From the NCBI RefSeq assembly GCF_001908275.1, contig NZ_CP018620.1, positions 2,542,001-2,606,000 of the forward strand: DNA of 64,000 nucleotides. The letters run 5' to 3'. The notes below the pieces were generated by a model. It had not been told where the DNA came from. It searched no databases and saw nothing but the letters and a program-made list of their open reading frames with translations. The stretch comes from Paenibacillus xylanexedens. GTDB lineage: Bacteria > Bacillota > Bacilli > Paenibacillales > Paenibacillaceae. Shown in pieces: positions 7,998 through 16,790 of this stretch; within the stretch, counting starts at the first letter, position 1; every line of letters begins with the position of its first letter. The translations under genes and the position numbers were made by a program.

Positions 7998-8830
7998 CAC
8001 TCCCGTTTTATAACTACTTTACAAATGGAGAAACAGACGAGAATGAATATGCTTCCTCTTCCTGGCCGGGACTGAACATATCTGCACATGAACGACATAT
8101 CAAAGCACAGAGTCCAAGGGCTGCCCAAGCGCTGTCGAGTGCGGTATATGGCGGTGGGGTGCTTGAACTGGATCGCATATTTAACATCTATGTGGACAGG
8201 CATTACCGCTGTGATGATCCGCCGCGTGATATCGAACAAGCGCTGAACGAATGGCAAGAGCCGCGTGATCAATGTGCCGGATTATTGACGGCCGTAAGGC
8301 TGGAGCATACCTCCATTCAGGAATATACAAGTAATGAATTTGGACTTCTGTGCTGCACCACTGCGGGTGTATCGAATGCCGCCCGCGCGGGGTCGGAGAG
8401 AACGGTATTTGATACGGCAGGAAATAAGAAGATGTCTTCCGGCAGCGAGCGCTCTGCTCCTTCAGCACGGAATCTAACGATTCCCCCCTATGTCCCGGGT
8501 ACAATTAACGTCATGCTCTGGTTGAATGGACGTATGACCAGCGGGGCGATGATGAATGCAGTACAGACGGCGGTGGAAGCCAAAGCGGCCGCGCTGGCGG
8601 ATGCGGGTGTTCTGGATTCGGAGAACGGGTTGCCCGCTACCGGCACCACAACCGACGCCATTGTGATTGCAGTAGGTCAGGCAGTGGAAGTGGAGGAACC
8701 TCAGCCGATGATCACTTATGCCGGGACAGCAACTACGGCAGGGGCGGCGATTGGCAGATTGGTATACGACACGGTAACGGAGAGCCTTCGGGCCGGACTG
8801 TTATGGAAAGAGAGGATCAGGCAAAAATGA
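7994..8830 (+). CDS. cbiZ: Adenosylcobinamide amidohydrolase
   Basis: A 278-residue CbiZ-family protein. CbiZ cleaves the aminopropanol linker of adenosylcobinamide or pseudo-B12 to give adenosylcobyric acid, so foreign corrinoids can be rebuilt. The motifs CTTAGVSNAARAG and ATGTTTDAIVIA are the family signatures. A poorly conserved insert rich in Ser lies around residues 135-155. The start is GTG 7994 in a GTGA overlap with cobD, with GAGGG 8 nt upstream. The stop overlaps the start of cbiB, so translation is probably coupled. Confidence 0.9.
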   Translation: MTLPFYNYFTNGETDENEYASSSWPGLNISAHERHIKAQSPRAAQALSSAVYGGGVLELDRIFNIYVDRHYRCDDPPRDIEQALNEWQEPRDQCAGLLTAVRLEHTSIQEYTSNEFGLLCCTTAGVSNAARAGSERTVFDTAGNKKMSSGSERSAPSARNLTIPPYVPGTINVMLWLNGRMTSGAMMNAVQTAVEAKAAALADAGVLDSENGLPATGTTTDAIVIAVGQAVEVEEPQPMITYAGTATTAGAAIGRLVYDTVTESLRAGLLWKERIRQK

Positions 8831-9855
8831 CTTTTGACGTGGAGCATCTATGGACTTGGCCTTTCTGGACAGGCATGGCGGGAGCCTGGATTATTATTCT
8901 GGCGTACCTGTTGGACCGATGTATCGGAGATCCGCGCTGGATTCCCCACCCGGTGATTGGCATGGGTAAAGGCATCTCGGCGTTGGAGCGTGTCATTCGC
9001 TCGCGTGTGCGCACAGATTCGGGGCTGAAGAGAGCCGGCCTGTTGTTCCCGATTGTGATTGCGGGGGGTTCTTTTGCCATCACCTGGGGACTCGTATATA
9101 TGCTTGGACTAATCCACCCTGTCATTGAAGCGGAAGCTGAAGTGGTGCTCATTGCAACGACCATTGCTTCAAAAGGGCTGAAGGATGCAGGCATGGAAGT
9201 GTATCGTCATCTGAAGCAGCAGGATTGGCCGGCGGCCAGACGTTCACTGGGCATGATTGTTGGACGTGATACGGCGCATCTGGATGAACCCGAGGTTGTG
9301 CGGGGAACGGTAGAGACGGTTGCCGAAAATATCGTGGATGCCATTGTCTCGCCGTTATTCTATGCGCTCATTGGAGGAGCTCCACTAGCCATGGCTTATC
9401 GCGCCGTCAACACGTTGGATTCCATGGTCGGATATAAAAATGACAAGTATCTGCATCTTGGCTGGGCCTCGGCCCGTCTGGATGATGTGGCGAACTGGAT
9501 ACCTGCCCGGCTGACCGCGATTCTGTTAATCGTGGGTGCCTGGGTCATGAAGCTGGACGCCAAAGGAGCAGCACGCATGGTTGCACGGGATGCAAGACTA
9601 CATCCAAGTCCGAATAGCGGTTTTCCCGAATCAGCGGTGGCTGGAGCACTGGGCATCCGGCTTGGCGGACATAACGTGTATCACGGCGTTGCTTCATTTC
9701 GTGCCTACATGGGCGAGGCCACACGGCCAATGGGAGCCGAGGATATTGTGCAAACATCACGCCTGATGTTCTGGTCGGCAGGGGCTTTTGTGGTACTATG
9801 CGTGTTCATAACGCTGGGTGTGTGGCTGGCAGGAGGGACGCTGTTATGGTCATAA
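8827..9855 (+). CDS. cbiB: Adenosylcobinamide-phosphate synthase
   Basis: The roughly 342-residue integral membrane protein joins adenosylcobyric acid to aminopropanol phosphate. The N-terminal LLDRCIGDPRWIPHPVIGMG, ETVAENIVDAIVSPLFYALIGG and VNTLDSMVGYKNDKY are CbiB hallmarks, each within hydrophobic surroundings (five or so helices). ATGA overlap with cbiZ favours ATG 8827; ATG 8803 would add eight residues. The stop overlaps cobC by 10 bases. Confidence 0.92.
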   Translation: MTFDVEHLWTWPFWTGMAGAWIIILAYLLDRCIGDPRWIPHPVIGMGKGISALERVIRSRVRTDSGLKRAGLLFPIVIAGGSFAITWGLVYMLGLIHPVIEAEAEVVLIATTIASKGLKDAGMEVYRHLKQQDWPAARRSLGMIVGRDTAHLDEPEVVRGTVETVAENIVDAIVSPLFYALIGGAPLAMAYRAVNTLDSMVGYKNDKYLHLGWASARLDDVANWIPARLTAILLIVGAWVMKLDAKGAARMVARDARLHPSPNSGFPESAVAGALGIRLGGHNVYHGVASFRAYMGEATRPMGAEDIVQTSRLMFWSAGAFVVLCVFITLGVWLAGGTLLWS

Positions 9856-10532
9856 ATGCAGGGAATGCAGGTAATGAAGTTCATACGAATCAACCTGGCC
9901 CACTGAAACGAAACATTCTGTGGGTCCGTCATGGGACAACGCTGTGGAATGTGGAAAAAAGATACCTGGGGCAAACCGACATCGGTCTGCTACCAAATGC
10001 CAAAGAAGAACTGGCTCCGCTTCATGAACAATTGAGCGGTATTTCGTGGCACGAGGTATATTGCAGTGATCTGCTTCGCTGCCGACAGATGCTGGAGAAG
10101 ATTCTTCCTGATGCCATCGGACAGGTGAAGTTCGACTCGCGCCTACGAGAGAATGATTTTGGAGAGTGGGAAGGGCTGACGTATGATCAGCTTAAGGATA
10201 ACCCTGTGTACCGAAGCTGGATTGATGCGCCACAGGAGGTCACTCCGCCCGGAGGGGAATCGTGGCAGGAGTTTACCGGACGGTTGGATTCCTTTCTCCA
10301 AGAGATGTTGTTGGAGGGCCGTTCTTCGATGCACGTTGATGAGGGGCAAGCGCCAACCATAGTTGTGGTTACGCATGGTGGTGTCATCCGGTATGCCTTG
10401 TCCCGTCTGATAGCCGGGCTTGGGTTCTGGGATACACATGTCGTCCCGGGACAGGTGATTCAGGTTCAGCTTGATCAACAGGGAAACCAGTGGTTTGGCA
10501 GCAGAGTTACTTTTCCGCCGATCGGGTTGTAA
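9846..10532 (+). CDS. cobC: Alpha-ribazole phosphatase-like histidine phosphatase
   Basis: The 228-residue protein has the phosphoglycerate-mutase/histidine-phosphatase RHG motif (WVRHGTTLWN) and the second catalytic His in VVTHGGVIRY. In this context it should remove the phosphate from alpha-ribazole-5'-phosphate or cobalamin-5'-phosphate. ATG 9846 has GGAGGG at 8-nt spacing, while an upstream in-frame ATG at 9798 lacks one and would overlap cbiB more. The N-terminal 20 residues are Asn-rich and precede the fold. Confidence 0.85.
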   Translation: MVINAGNAGNEVHTNQPGPLKRNILWVRHGTTLWNVEKRYLGQTDIGLLPNAKEELAPLHEQLSGISWHEVYCSDLLRCRQMLEKILPDAIGQVKFDSRLRENDFGEWEGLTYDQLKDNPVYRSWIDAPQEVTPPGGESWQEFTGRLDSFLQEMLLEGRSSMHVDEGQAPTIVVVTHGGVIRYALSRLIAGLGFWDTHVVPGQVIQVQLDQQGNQWFGSRVTFPPIGL

Positions 10533-10555
10533 GGATGTACAATATACCCTATAAT
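10527..10555 (+). promoter_or_regulatory. Sigma-A-type promoter of the btuF operon leader
   Basis: TTGTAA (10527-10532), a 17-bp spacer and a perfect TATAAT (10550-10555) overlap the cobC stop. Transcription would begin near 10562 and include the whole cobalamin riboswitch. Confidence 0.7.
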
Positions 10556-10624
10556 CACAACAGAAGTGTGACTTCAGCATGGATACAGATACGCTTCAGG
10601 TTGTGAAGCCTGAACGAGTATGCA

Positions 10625-10815
10625 ACTTGCAGAAATTACACGACAATGGTTTACCATATCAGCGACCAAGGGTCCCGCGTGTGAAGGCTGTTTTCATGGC
10701 AGATTAGTACGAGTCACGAAACACACAAGGGTGAAATGGGGAAGCCGGTGCAAATCCGGCACGGTCCCGCCACTGTAAAACAGGATGACTCCTGTAAGTC
10801 AGGTTACCTGCCCTG
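10625..10815 (+). promoter_or_regulatory. Cobalamin riboswitch aptamer
   Basis: The core AGCCGGTGCAAATCCGGC, then CGGTCCCGCCACTGTAA (B12 box), and the closing GTAAGTCAGGTTACCTGCC match the cobalamin aptamer. The 5' boundary is approximate. An intrinsic terminator at 10921-10957 follows, so B12 excess should stop transcription before btuF and the downstream genes. The upstream cobD-cobC block is not under this switch. Confidence 0.93.
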
Positions 10816-10920
10816 GACGTACAAACCGGTGTTCCTTCGAGGAAAGGACAGCGTTTCGGGCTATTCTATGCGCATGGACAACCCTTGGTTGAACATGTAC
10901 AGATCGCCATATGCGAGACG

Positions 10921-10957
10921 TCATCCCTAATCTTTGTCCAAGGATTGGGGATTTTTT
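10921..10957 (+). terminator. Riboswitch expression-platform terminator
   Basis: ATCCCTAATC (10922-10931) pairs with GATTGGGGAT (10943-10952), and TTTTTT follows. The position between the aptamer and btuF fits transcription attenuation by cobalamin. Confidence 0.88.
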
Positions 10958-10963
10958 ATTGTT

Positions 10964-11158
10964 CATGTAGGATGAACCGAGACCAATTTTACACGAGGTC
11001 ACTCCGATTGCAGTACCATCTTCCGATCGCTGTTATCCCCAGATTTTTTGATTCCCTTTTTGAAATGGAAAATCCGGTGATAAAGGCGAACACTTCGTTT
11101 CTTCAGATTGGTTCTGCACTCTCCGTTAGCGTGTAAATGTTGCAGTTCAAACCTTACA
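10964..11158 (-). repeat. Dispersed TIR element, copy B (about 195 bp, degenerate ends)
   Basis: The interior TTCCGATCGCTGTTATCCCC and the GATTTTTTGATTCCC hairpin match copies A, C and D, in reverse orientation. Terminal repeats are eroded (GAAC at 10974-10977, GTTCAA at 11145-11150), while TTTTACAC and GTGTAAAT remain. It lacks the roughly 40-bp insert of copies A and C. It lies between the riboswitch terminator and btuF, inside the leader transcript. Confidence 0.75.
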
Positions 11159-11239
11159 CAGGAACACCAAGGCATGGGGAGTAAGAGTTCGAGCACGATG
11201 CAAGAAAATAGTACAATTAGAGAAGGGGAGAACAACAGA

Positions 11240-12238
11240 ATGAATTTCAAGAATTGGAAAAGCGTAGCGTCCCTGCTAAGTGCAGCGGCACTTGCACTGG
11301 CTTTGGCCGGATGTGGCAATGCAACAACAAACGAGGGCACAGGTACTTCACAGCAACCGGCACAGGAGCAATCCCAAGGCCAGGCGCAGACGGACCTCAA
11401 AACACAATATCCACTTACCGTTACGGATGCAACGGGTGAATCGTTCACCTTTGAAAAGGCACCGGCCAAAATCGTATCCGTGTCTCCAGCTGAGACGGAA
11501 TCCCTGTTTGCCCTTGGGTTGGACGATCAAATCGTTGGTGTATCCGACTATGACGATTATCCGGAAGCGGCAACAACCAAAGCTAAAATGGGCGGTATTA
11601 CCAAGCCCAATGAAGAGTCCATCATTGCCGCTGAAGCCGACATTGTCTTCACAGGTATCTCCATGAGTGAGGATGCGGTGAAGAAACTGCGTGAACTAGG
11701 CATTACCATTTTTAAAACGGATCCTAAATCCATTGACGATGTGATGAACAATATCGAAACCTTCGGTAAAATCACGGATCATCAGGAAAAAGCACAAGAA
11801 ATCATCACTCAGATGAAACAGGACGTTACGGATGTAACGGAAGCAGTGAAGGCGGTTAAACCGGAAGATAAGAAAAAAGTATACGTTGAATTCTCCCCGG
11901 GCTGGACTGTGGGTAAAGGCGAATTTATGGATGAACTCATCACTGTAGCCGGTGGCAGCAATATTGCTTCGGACAAAGAGGGTTGGTATGAAATCAATGA
12001 AGAGAACGTGATTGCCTCCAACCCGGATGTGATTTTGTATGCTAATGATGTAATTGATGAAAACTCCAAAACACTGGATCAGATCATCAAGGCGCGCAGT
12101 GGCTGGGATCAAATTACGGCTGTGAAAAATGACGCGGTTATTGGCCTGGATGCCAACCTACTGAGCCGTCCGGGTCCACGGGTAACTCAAGGGTTGAAAG
12201 AAGTAGCCAAAGCGATCTACCCTGACCTATTCCAATGA
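11240..12238 (+). CDS. btuF: Corrinoid ABC transporter substrate-binding lipoprotein
   Basis: The 332-residue protein has a signal peptide and lipobox LAGC with Cys25, an Asn/Gln/Gly/Thr linker, then a periplasmic-binding class III domain (IVSVSPAETESLFALGL, TGISMSEDAV). Family members bind B12, siderophores or haem; the riboswitch and neighbours point to corrinoids. ATG 11240 is preceded by AAGGGGAG at 9 nt; longer frames from 11108 read through repeat copy B and are unlikely. ATGA overlap couples it to the permease. Confidence 0.9.
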   Translation: MNFKNWKSVASLLSAAALALALAGCGNATTNEGTGTSQQPAQEQSQGQAQTDLKTQYPLTVTDATGESFTFEKAPAKIVSVSPAETESLFALGLDDQIVGVSDYDDYPEAATTKAKMGGITKPNEESIIAAEADIVFTGISMSEDAVKKLRELGITIFKTDPKSIDDVMNNIETFGKITDHQEKAQEIITQMKQDVTDVTEAVKAVKPEDKKKVYVEFSPGWTVGKGEFMDELITVAGGSNIASDKEGWYEINEENVIASNPDVILYANDVIDENSKTLDQIIKARSGWDQITAVKNDAVIGLDANLLSRPGPRVTQGLKEVAKAIYPDLFQ

Positions 12239-13281
12239 GTAAAAAGCTGATCCTGTTTGGAACGACGGGCATGGTGCTGCTGGTGCTCACCGTGCTCATC
12301 TGCACGGGCATTGGTTCAGTAGCTTTGCCGATCCGGGATATTGCAGGTATCCTGATTCACAAAATTCCCTGGGTGGGCGATTGGATTACACCGGATTGGA
12401 ATAAGGCAGCCGAACAGATTATCTGGAAAGTCAGATTTCCACGTGTACTGCTTGCCGTGCTCGTGGGCGCATCGTTGGCGATTGCCGGTGCGGGATTTCA
12501 GGGGGTTCTTCGGAACCCGCTGGCAGACCCGTTCACCCTGGGCGTATCATCCGGTGCTTCGGTGGGTGCAGCCTTTCTGATTTTCTTCGGATTGCAGTAT
12601 GCACTGATCGGAATCTGGACGCTGCCACTGGTGGCGTTTTTGACGGGTGTAATCACGTTATGGTTTGTCATGGCACTGGCTCGTGAAGGGCGTAAAATAC
12701 CTACACACAGCCTCATTCTGGCTGGTGTGGTCATGCAAAGTTTCCTGGGCGCAGTTGTTTCCTTCCTGTCGACCATGTCGAAACAGACAATTAATGAAAT
12801 TATATACTGGACGATGGGAAGTCTGGCTCTGCGTGGGTGGTCGTATACGGCCATCCTTTTCCCGTATTTTCTGTTAGGGCTGGTCTTTCTCTGGAGCCGC
12901 GCACGCTCGTTGAATGTGCTTGCACTGGGAGAACGTCAAGCGGCACATATCGGGATCGGAGTAGACCGGCTTAAGCTGTCCGTGCTGGCAGTTGGCACTC
13001 TGCTGACCGCAGGGGCTGTCTCGGTATCAGGTGTCATCGGATTCGTTGGATTGGTGATCCCGCATATGTTGCGGCTGCTGGTGGGGCCGGATTACCGACT
13101 GTTGGTACCTTTGTCTGCCATTGGTGGTGCGATCTTCATGGTGTGGGCAGATACCATCGCAAGGTCGTTGCTGGCGCCAACTGAAATTCCGCTCGGTGTT
13201 GTCACCGCCTTTGTTGGTGCGCCGTTCTTTGCTTACCTGCTGCACCGGAACAAAAAGTTGCAGAAGGGGATGATGCCATGA
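12235..13281 (+). CDS. btuC: Corrinoid ABC transporter permease (FecCD family)
   Basis: A 348-residue polytopic membrane protein of the FecCD/BtuC family with about nine or ten helices. RVLLAVLVGASLAIAGAGFQ and RNPLADPFTLGVSSGASVGA are the family signatures, and GFVGLVIPHMLRLLVGPDYR is the EAA-like coupling segment for the ATPase. It pairs with BtuF and BtuD. ATG 12235 overlaps the btuF stop, and its own stop overlaps btuD by four bases. Confidence 0.92.
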   Translation: MSKKLILFGTTGMVLLVLTVLICTGIGSVALPIRDIAGILIHKIPWVGDWITPDWNKAAEQIIWKVRFPRVLLAVLVGASLAIAGAGFQGVLRNPLADPFTLGVSSGASVGAAFLIFFGLQYALIGIWTLPLVAFLTGVITLWFVMALAREGRKIPTHSLILAGVVMQSFLGAVVSFLSTMSKQTINEIIYWTMGSLALRGWSYTAILFPYFLLGLVFLWSRARSLNVLALGERQAAHIGIGVDRLKLSVLAVGTLLTAGAVSVSGVIGFVGLVIPHMLRLLVGPDYRLLVPLSAIGGAIFMVWADTIARSLLAPTEIPLGVVTAFVGAPFFAYLLHRNKKLQKGMMP

Positions 13282-14090
13282 ATTCCAGTACCAGTTCCAA
13301 CTCGACTTCACTTATCTCCATTAAGGGAGCAGGGAAGTCATATGGCAATCATCAGGCATTGCGCAATGTAGACTGGCATGTTGGCGAAGGTGACTGGTGG
13401 GGAGTTGTCGGACCAAACGGCAGTGGCAAGTCCACCCTGATCCAGCTTATTGCCGGAACGGAACAGTTAAACGAAGGTCAGATTCGTATCGATGGTCGAG
13501 ACATCCGCTCTTACAGCCGTAAGGATCTGTCGCGCATGATCGCTGTATTGCAACAGGATGGCTTGCCAGCTATCTCTTATCCCGTGCGAGACGTGGTGGA
13601 GATGGGGAGATATCCATACCAGAACTGGCTGGGGCGGGAAACGGGTGATGGGGCACTTGTAGTGGACAAGGTGCTTGAAGATCTAGGATTGACAGAGCTG
13701 GCGGACAGACCGCTGGATGCACTCAGCGGCGGGCAACGGCAGCGAGTCGCACTAGCCAAAGTTATGGCTCAGGAGCCGAGGTTACTGCTGCTGGACGAGC
13801 CGACCACGTTTCTGGATATTAAATATCAATTGCAATTCATGGAATTGTTATCGGCATGGCGACAGAGAAATAACATTACGATTGTGGCTGTGCTGCATGA
13901 TCTGAATCTGGCCGCGTTATTTTGCGATCACATTCTGGCGCTGCGTGAGGGCATGGCGGTTGGAAAGGGTACACCTCATACGTTGATCAACGATGAGAAT
14001 ATCCAGGATATATTTCGCGTCAAACCCGCGATTGTCTCTCATCCCGACCATGCCATACCTCAACTGCTGCTCCGGCGGGACATCGATTAA
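13278..14090 (+). CDS. btuD: Corrinoid ABC transporter ATP-binding protein
   Basis: The 270-residue ATPase has Walker A GPNGSGKST, the Q-loop (VLQQD), signature LSGGQRQR, Walker B LLLLDEPTTFLD and the switch His in VLHDLN. It resembles FepC/BtuD/FhuC proteins. Genetic context assigns it to corrinoid import. The start overlaps btuC (ATGA), and cobT follows with a 45-bp gap after an in-frame-looking extension. Confidence 0.92.
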   Translation: MNSSTSSNSTSLISIKGAGKSYGNHQALRNVDWHVGEGDWWGVVGPNGSGKSTLIQLIAGTEQLNEGQIRIDGRDIRSYSRKDLSRMIAVLQQDGLPAISYPVRDVVEMGRYPYQNWLGRETGDGALVVDKVLEDLGLTELADRPLDALSGGQRQRVALAKVMAQEPRLLLLDEPTTFLDIKYQLQFMELLSAWRQRNNITIVAVLHDLNLAALFCDHILALREGMAVGKGTPHTLINDENIQDIFRVKPAIVSHPDHAIPQLLLRRDID

Positions 14091-14135
14091 ATGAAGCGGG
14101 GCAACCCATATTTTGATGAAGGAAGTGCTGGTTGT

Positions 14136-15257
14136 ATGAATAATGAACAGGTGTTGGAGCATTTAACAAGTAAGATTACTGCTCCTGATCAGGAAGTGGC
14201 GGCAGAAACCTCTGCGCACGTGGATTCGTTGACGAAGCCGCCGGGGAGTCTGGGCAAATTGGAAGAGCTGGTGATCCGCCTAGCAGGCATGACTGGCAAT
14301 GCACGTCCGCGTTTTGATCACAGGGCGGTCATTGTCATGGCCGCGGATCACGGTGTAGTGGAAGAGGGCATCAGTGCTTTTCCTGCCGAAGTGACCCCGC
14401 AGATGGTCCTGAATTTCCTCGCTGGAGGTGCGGCAGTGAATGTGCTTGCCCGTCACGCCGGAGCTGGTGTGATCTGTGTGGATATCGGTGTGAATGCCGA
14501 TCTTGAACATCCGGACCTGCTTTCCCGCAAAATTCGCAAAGGCACGGCCAACATGGCCCGAGGGGCAGCGATGACCCGGGATGAGGCAGTTCGGGCTATC
14601 CTTGCAGGAGCCGAAGTTGTAGCGGCAGAGGTGGCGAAGGGAACACAGCTGTTTGTCACCGGGGAGATGGGAATTGGCAACACTACTGCAAGTGCTGCGG
14701 TAATGAGCGCGTTAACCGGAGTTGCACCAGCTGCCGCCGTGGGGCGAGGAACCGGCATTGATGATGCAGGCTTGCAGCGCAAGGCTGCTGTAGTCAGCCG
14801 GGCGCTTAGCGTAAACGCACCAAACCCGGAAGATGCACTGGATGTTCTGTGCAAGGTGGGTGGACTGGAGATTGCCGGACTCACAGGGGTTATTCTCGCA
14901 GCAGCTGCTCATCGTTGCCCTGTCGTTGTAGACGGGTTCATCTCTACCGCGGCAGCGCTGGTGGCGAGACAACTTGCACCTCTGAGCACAGCCTATATGA
15001 TCGCTTCTCATACGTCCCACGAAAATGGACATGGAGCGCTGCTGCGTGAACTGGACCTGAAAGCGATGCTGGATCTGGACATGCGTCTGGGTGAAGGCAC
15101 AGGCGGCGTGCTCAGTCTTCATCTGATTGACGCAGCCTGTCTCATTCTAAATGAGATGGCAACCTTTGCAAGCGCGGGTGTCTCGGATGGAACAAGCCCT
15201 GCTCCAGATTCCGCTGCGTCGGTTGATTCATCCCTGCAAGGAGAGAGTTCACGATGA
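14136..15257 (+). CDS. cobT: Nicotinate-nucleotide--dimethylbenzimidazole phosphoribosyltransferase
   Basis: The 373-residue CobT makes alpha-ribazole phosphate from NaMN and the lower-ligand base. LTKPPGSLGKLEEL, MAADHGVVEEGISAFP and FVTGEMGIGNTTASAA are conserved segments of the family; the general base is expected to be a Glu near the C-terminal DLDMRLGEGTG. ATG 14136 has AAGGAAG upstream, while an earlier ATG at 14091 lacks one. The tail after about residue 350 is Ser/Ala-rich. The stop overlaps cobU. Confidence 0.93.
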   Translation: MNNEQVLEHLTSKITAPDQEVAAETSAHVDSLTKPPGSLGKLEELVIRLAGMTGNARPRFDHRAVIVMAADHGVVEEGISAFPAEVTPQMVLNFLAGGAAVNVLARHAGAGVICVDIGVNADLEHPDLLSRKIRKGTANMARGAAMTRDEAVRAILAGAEVVAAEVAKGTQLFVTGEMGIGNTTASAAVMSALTGVAPAAAVGRGTGIDDAGLQRKAAVVSRALSVNAPNPEDALDVLCKVGGLEIAGLTGVILAAAAHRCPVVVDGFISTAAALVARQLAPLSTAYMIASHTSHENGHGALLRELDLKAMLDLDMRLGEGTGGVLSLHLIDAACLILNEMATFASAGVSDGTSPAPDSAASVDSSLQGESSR

Positions 15258-15814
15258 GTGTACTGGTGACAGGCGGCGCACGCAGTGGCAAAAGCTCCTT
15301 TGCCGAGCGTCTCTGCATGCAGCGTTCCTCGGAGGCGTGGTATGTGGCGACAGCTCAGGCGTACGATGATGAAATGCGTGAGCGTATCGCGATGCATCAG
15401 CATCAGCGCGAGGCATTAGGGTATCTGTGGCACACGATGGAAGAGCCGATACATCTGCCTGCTTTGATAAGCCGCATGGGTGAAGGGCATACAGGGACTT
15501 CTGCACCCACCATTCTGGTGGATTGCCTGACGCTGTGGCTGACAAATGTTTTGTTAGCACATGAGCATGACGAGAAACAGGTGTTACAGGGACATTTGGA
15601 CGCGTTGGTTGAAGCGATTCGAACCTATCCCGGTTTGCTTGTTCTGGTTACAAATGAAGTGGGAGATGGGATCGTACCGGAATATGCCCTTGGCAGGAAA
15701 TATCGGGATTTGGCCGGTATACTGAATCAGCGCATTGCGGCGATATGCGGTGAAGTGTTTCTGGTAACCGTAGGCATTGCGATTGAACTAAAAAGCAAGG
15801 AGTACCGCTTATGA
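15254..15814 (+). CDS. cobU: Adenosylcobinamide kinase/guanylyltransferase
   Basis: The 186-residue P-loop protein phosphorylates adenosylcobinamide and transfers GMP to it. The P-loop is GGARSGKSSFAE, followed by YVATAQAYDDEMRERI with HQHQR, where the guanylylated His is expected. VDCLTLWLTN and VTNEVGDGIVPE are further family motifs. ATGA junctions with cobT and cobS suggest coupled translation. Confidence 0.93.
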   Translation: MSVLVTGGARSGKSSFAERLCMQRSSEAWYVATAQAYDDEMRERIAMHQHQREALGYLWHTMEEPIHLPALISRMGEGHTGTSAPTILVDCLTLWLTNVLLAHEHDEKQVLQGHLDALVEAIRTYPGLLVLVTNEVGDGIVPEYALGRKYRDLAGILNQRIAAICGEVFLVTVGIAIELKSKEYRL

Positions 15815-16701
15815 AGGATGGCACGCCTGCTCCTCAGCGTAAACATGCGGCGGCAGCCGCTTTTCAATTTTTGTCCCGTTTCCCTGTCAAAATGCAAATC
15901 GATTTTGTCCCGCCGTTGCTGCGGGAAAGTGTTGTCTTTTATCCGCTGGTCGGTGCTGCAATCGGTCTGTGTGTCTGGCTCGCGGGAGCCTTAAGCGGTG
16001 CAGTGCTTCCGGCCTTTCCGGCTGCCGTCCTGACCTTGACGTTATGGGTATGGCTTACCGGAGGGCTCCATCTTGACGGATGGATGGATACGGCGGATGG
16101 CTTGCTCAGTTATCGTACCCGTGAACGGATGCTGGAGATTATGAAGGACAGCCGTGTAGGGGCAATGGGCGTGATCGCCTGCGTGTTGCTTCTGATGATG
16201 AAGGCTGCGCTGATCGCTGATTTTATTGCCCGGGGCCACTGGGTGTACGGTGCGTTGCTGATCCTGCCCATGATCTGGAGCCGCTGGTTCATGGTGTATG
16301 CGATGTCGGCCTGGCCGAATGCGCGCGAAGATGATGGACTTGCTGTATTGTTTAAAGGTCTCGGGGAGCGGAAGGAGGTCCAGCGTGCACGAAGTTCAGC
16401 TGTGGGCCTGACCTTGGTCGCAGGGGCACTTACGTTTGCCTCGGTGTGGCTTTTCAAGCCGGATATGGGGATTGCGGATGCGATGGTGAGTGGTCTGGGA
16501 ACACTGCCATGGTGGCTATACCCGGTGGCGGCAATTATTATACTGCCTGTGGCGTGTTATTATATCGGCCGATTCGTGGCTGCCCGGATCAGTGAACGGC
16601 TCGGCGGTTTAACCGGGGATACGTATGGTGCCATGAATGAGCTGCTGGAGGCGGCTTTGTTGACTGTGCTGAGTGTGCTTCAAGGACTGTTCTGGCTGTA
16701 A
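15811..16701 (+). CDS. cobS: Adenosylcobinamide-GDP ribazoletransferase (cobalamin synthase)
   Basis: A 296-residue integral membrane enzyme that joins adenosylcobinamide-GDP to alpha-ribazole or its phosphate. The catalytic signature LHLDGWMDTADGLLSY (about residues 85-100) and KDSRVGAMGV are clear, and several long hydrophobic segments follow. NEL near the end is also conserved in CobS. It overlaps cobU by four bases, and cobQ follows after a 90-bp gap. Confidence 0.93.
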   Translation: MKDGTPAPQRKHAAAAAFQFLSRFPVKMQIDFVPPLLRESVVFYPLVGAAIGLCVWLAGALSGAVLPAFPAAVLTLTLWVWLTGGLHLDGWMDTADGLLSYRTRERMLEIMKDSRVGAMGVIACVLLLMMKAALIADFIARGHWVYGALLILPMIWSRWFMVYAMSAWPNAREDDGLAVLFKGLGERKEVQRARSSAVGLTLVAGALTFASVWLFKPDMGIADAMVSGLGTLPWWLYPVAAIIILPVACYYIGRFVAARISERLGGLTGDTYGAMNELLEAALLTVLSVLQGLFWL

Positions 16702-16790
16702 CTTTTGAAGTATGGAGCAGTTTGGAAAACGTTACGCATGAGGTTGGGAGCAAGGTGATCTGGATATACACGGAGACAGGGGGAGAGAGC

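Noticed and set aside
10736..10930. 64-codon open frame inside the cobalamin leader
   Set aside because: It overlies the riboswitch aptamer and has no ribosome site; RNA structure explains the conservation.
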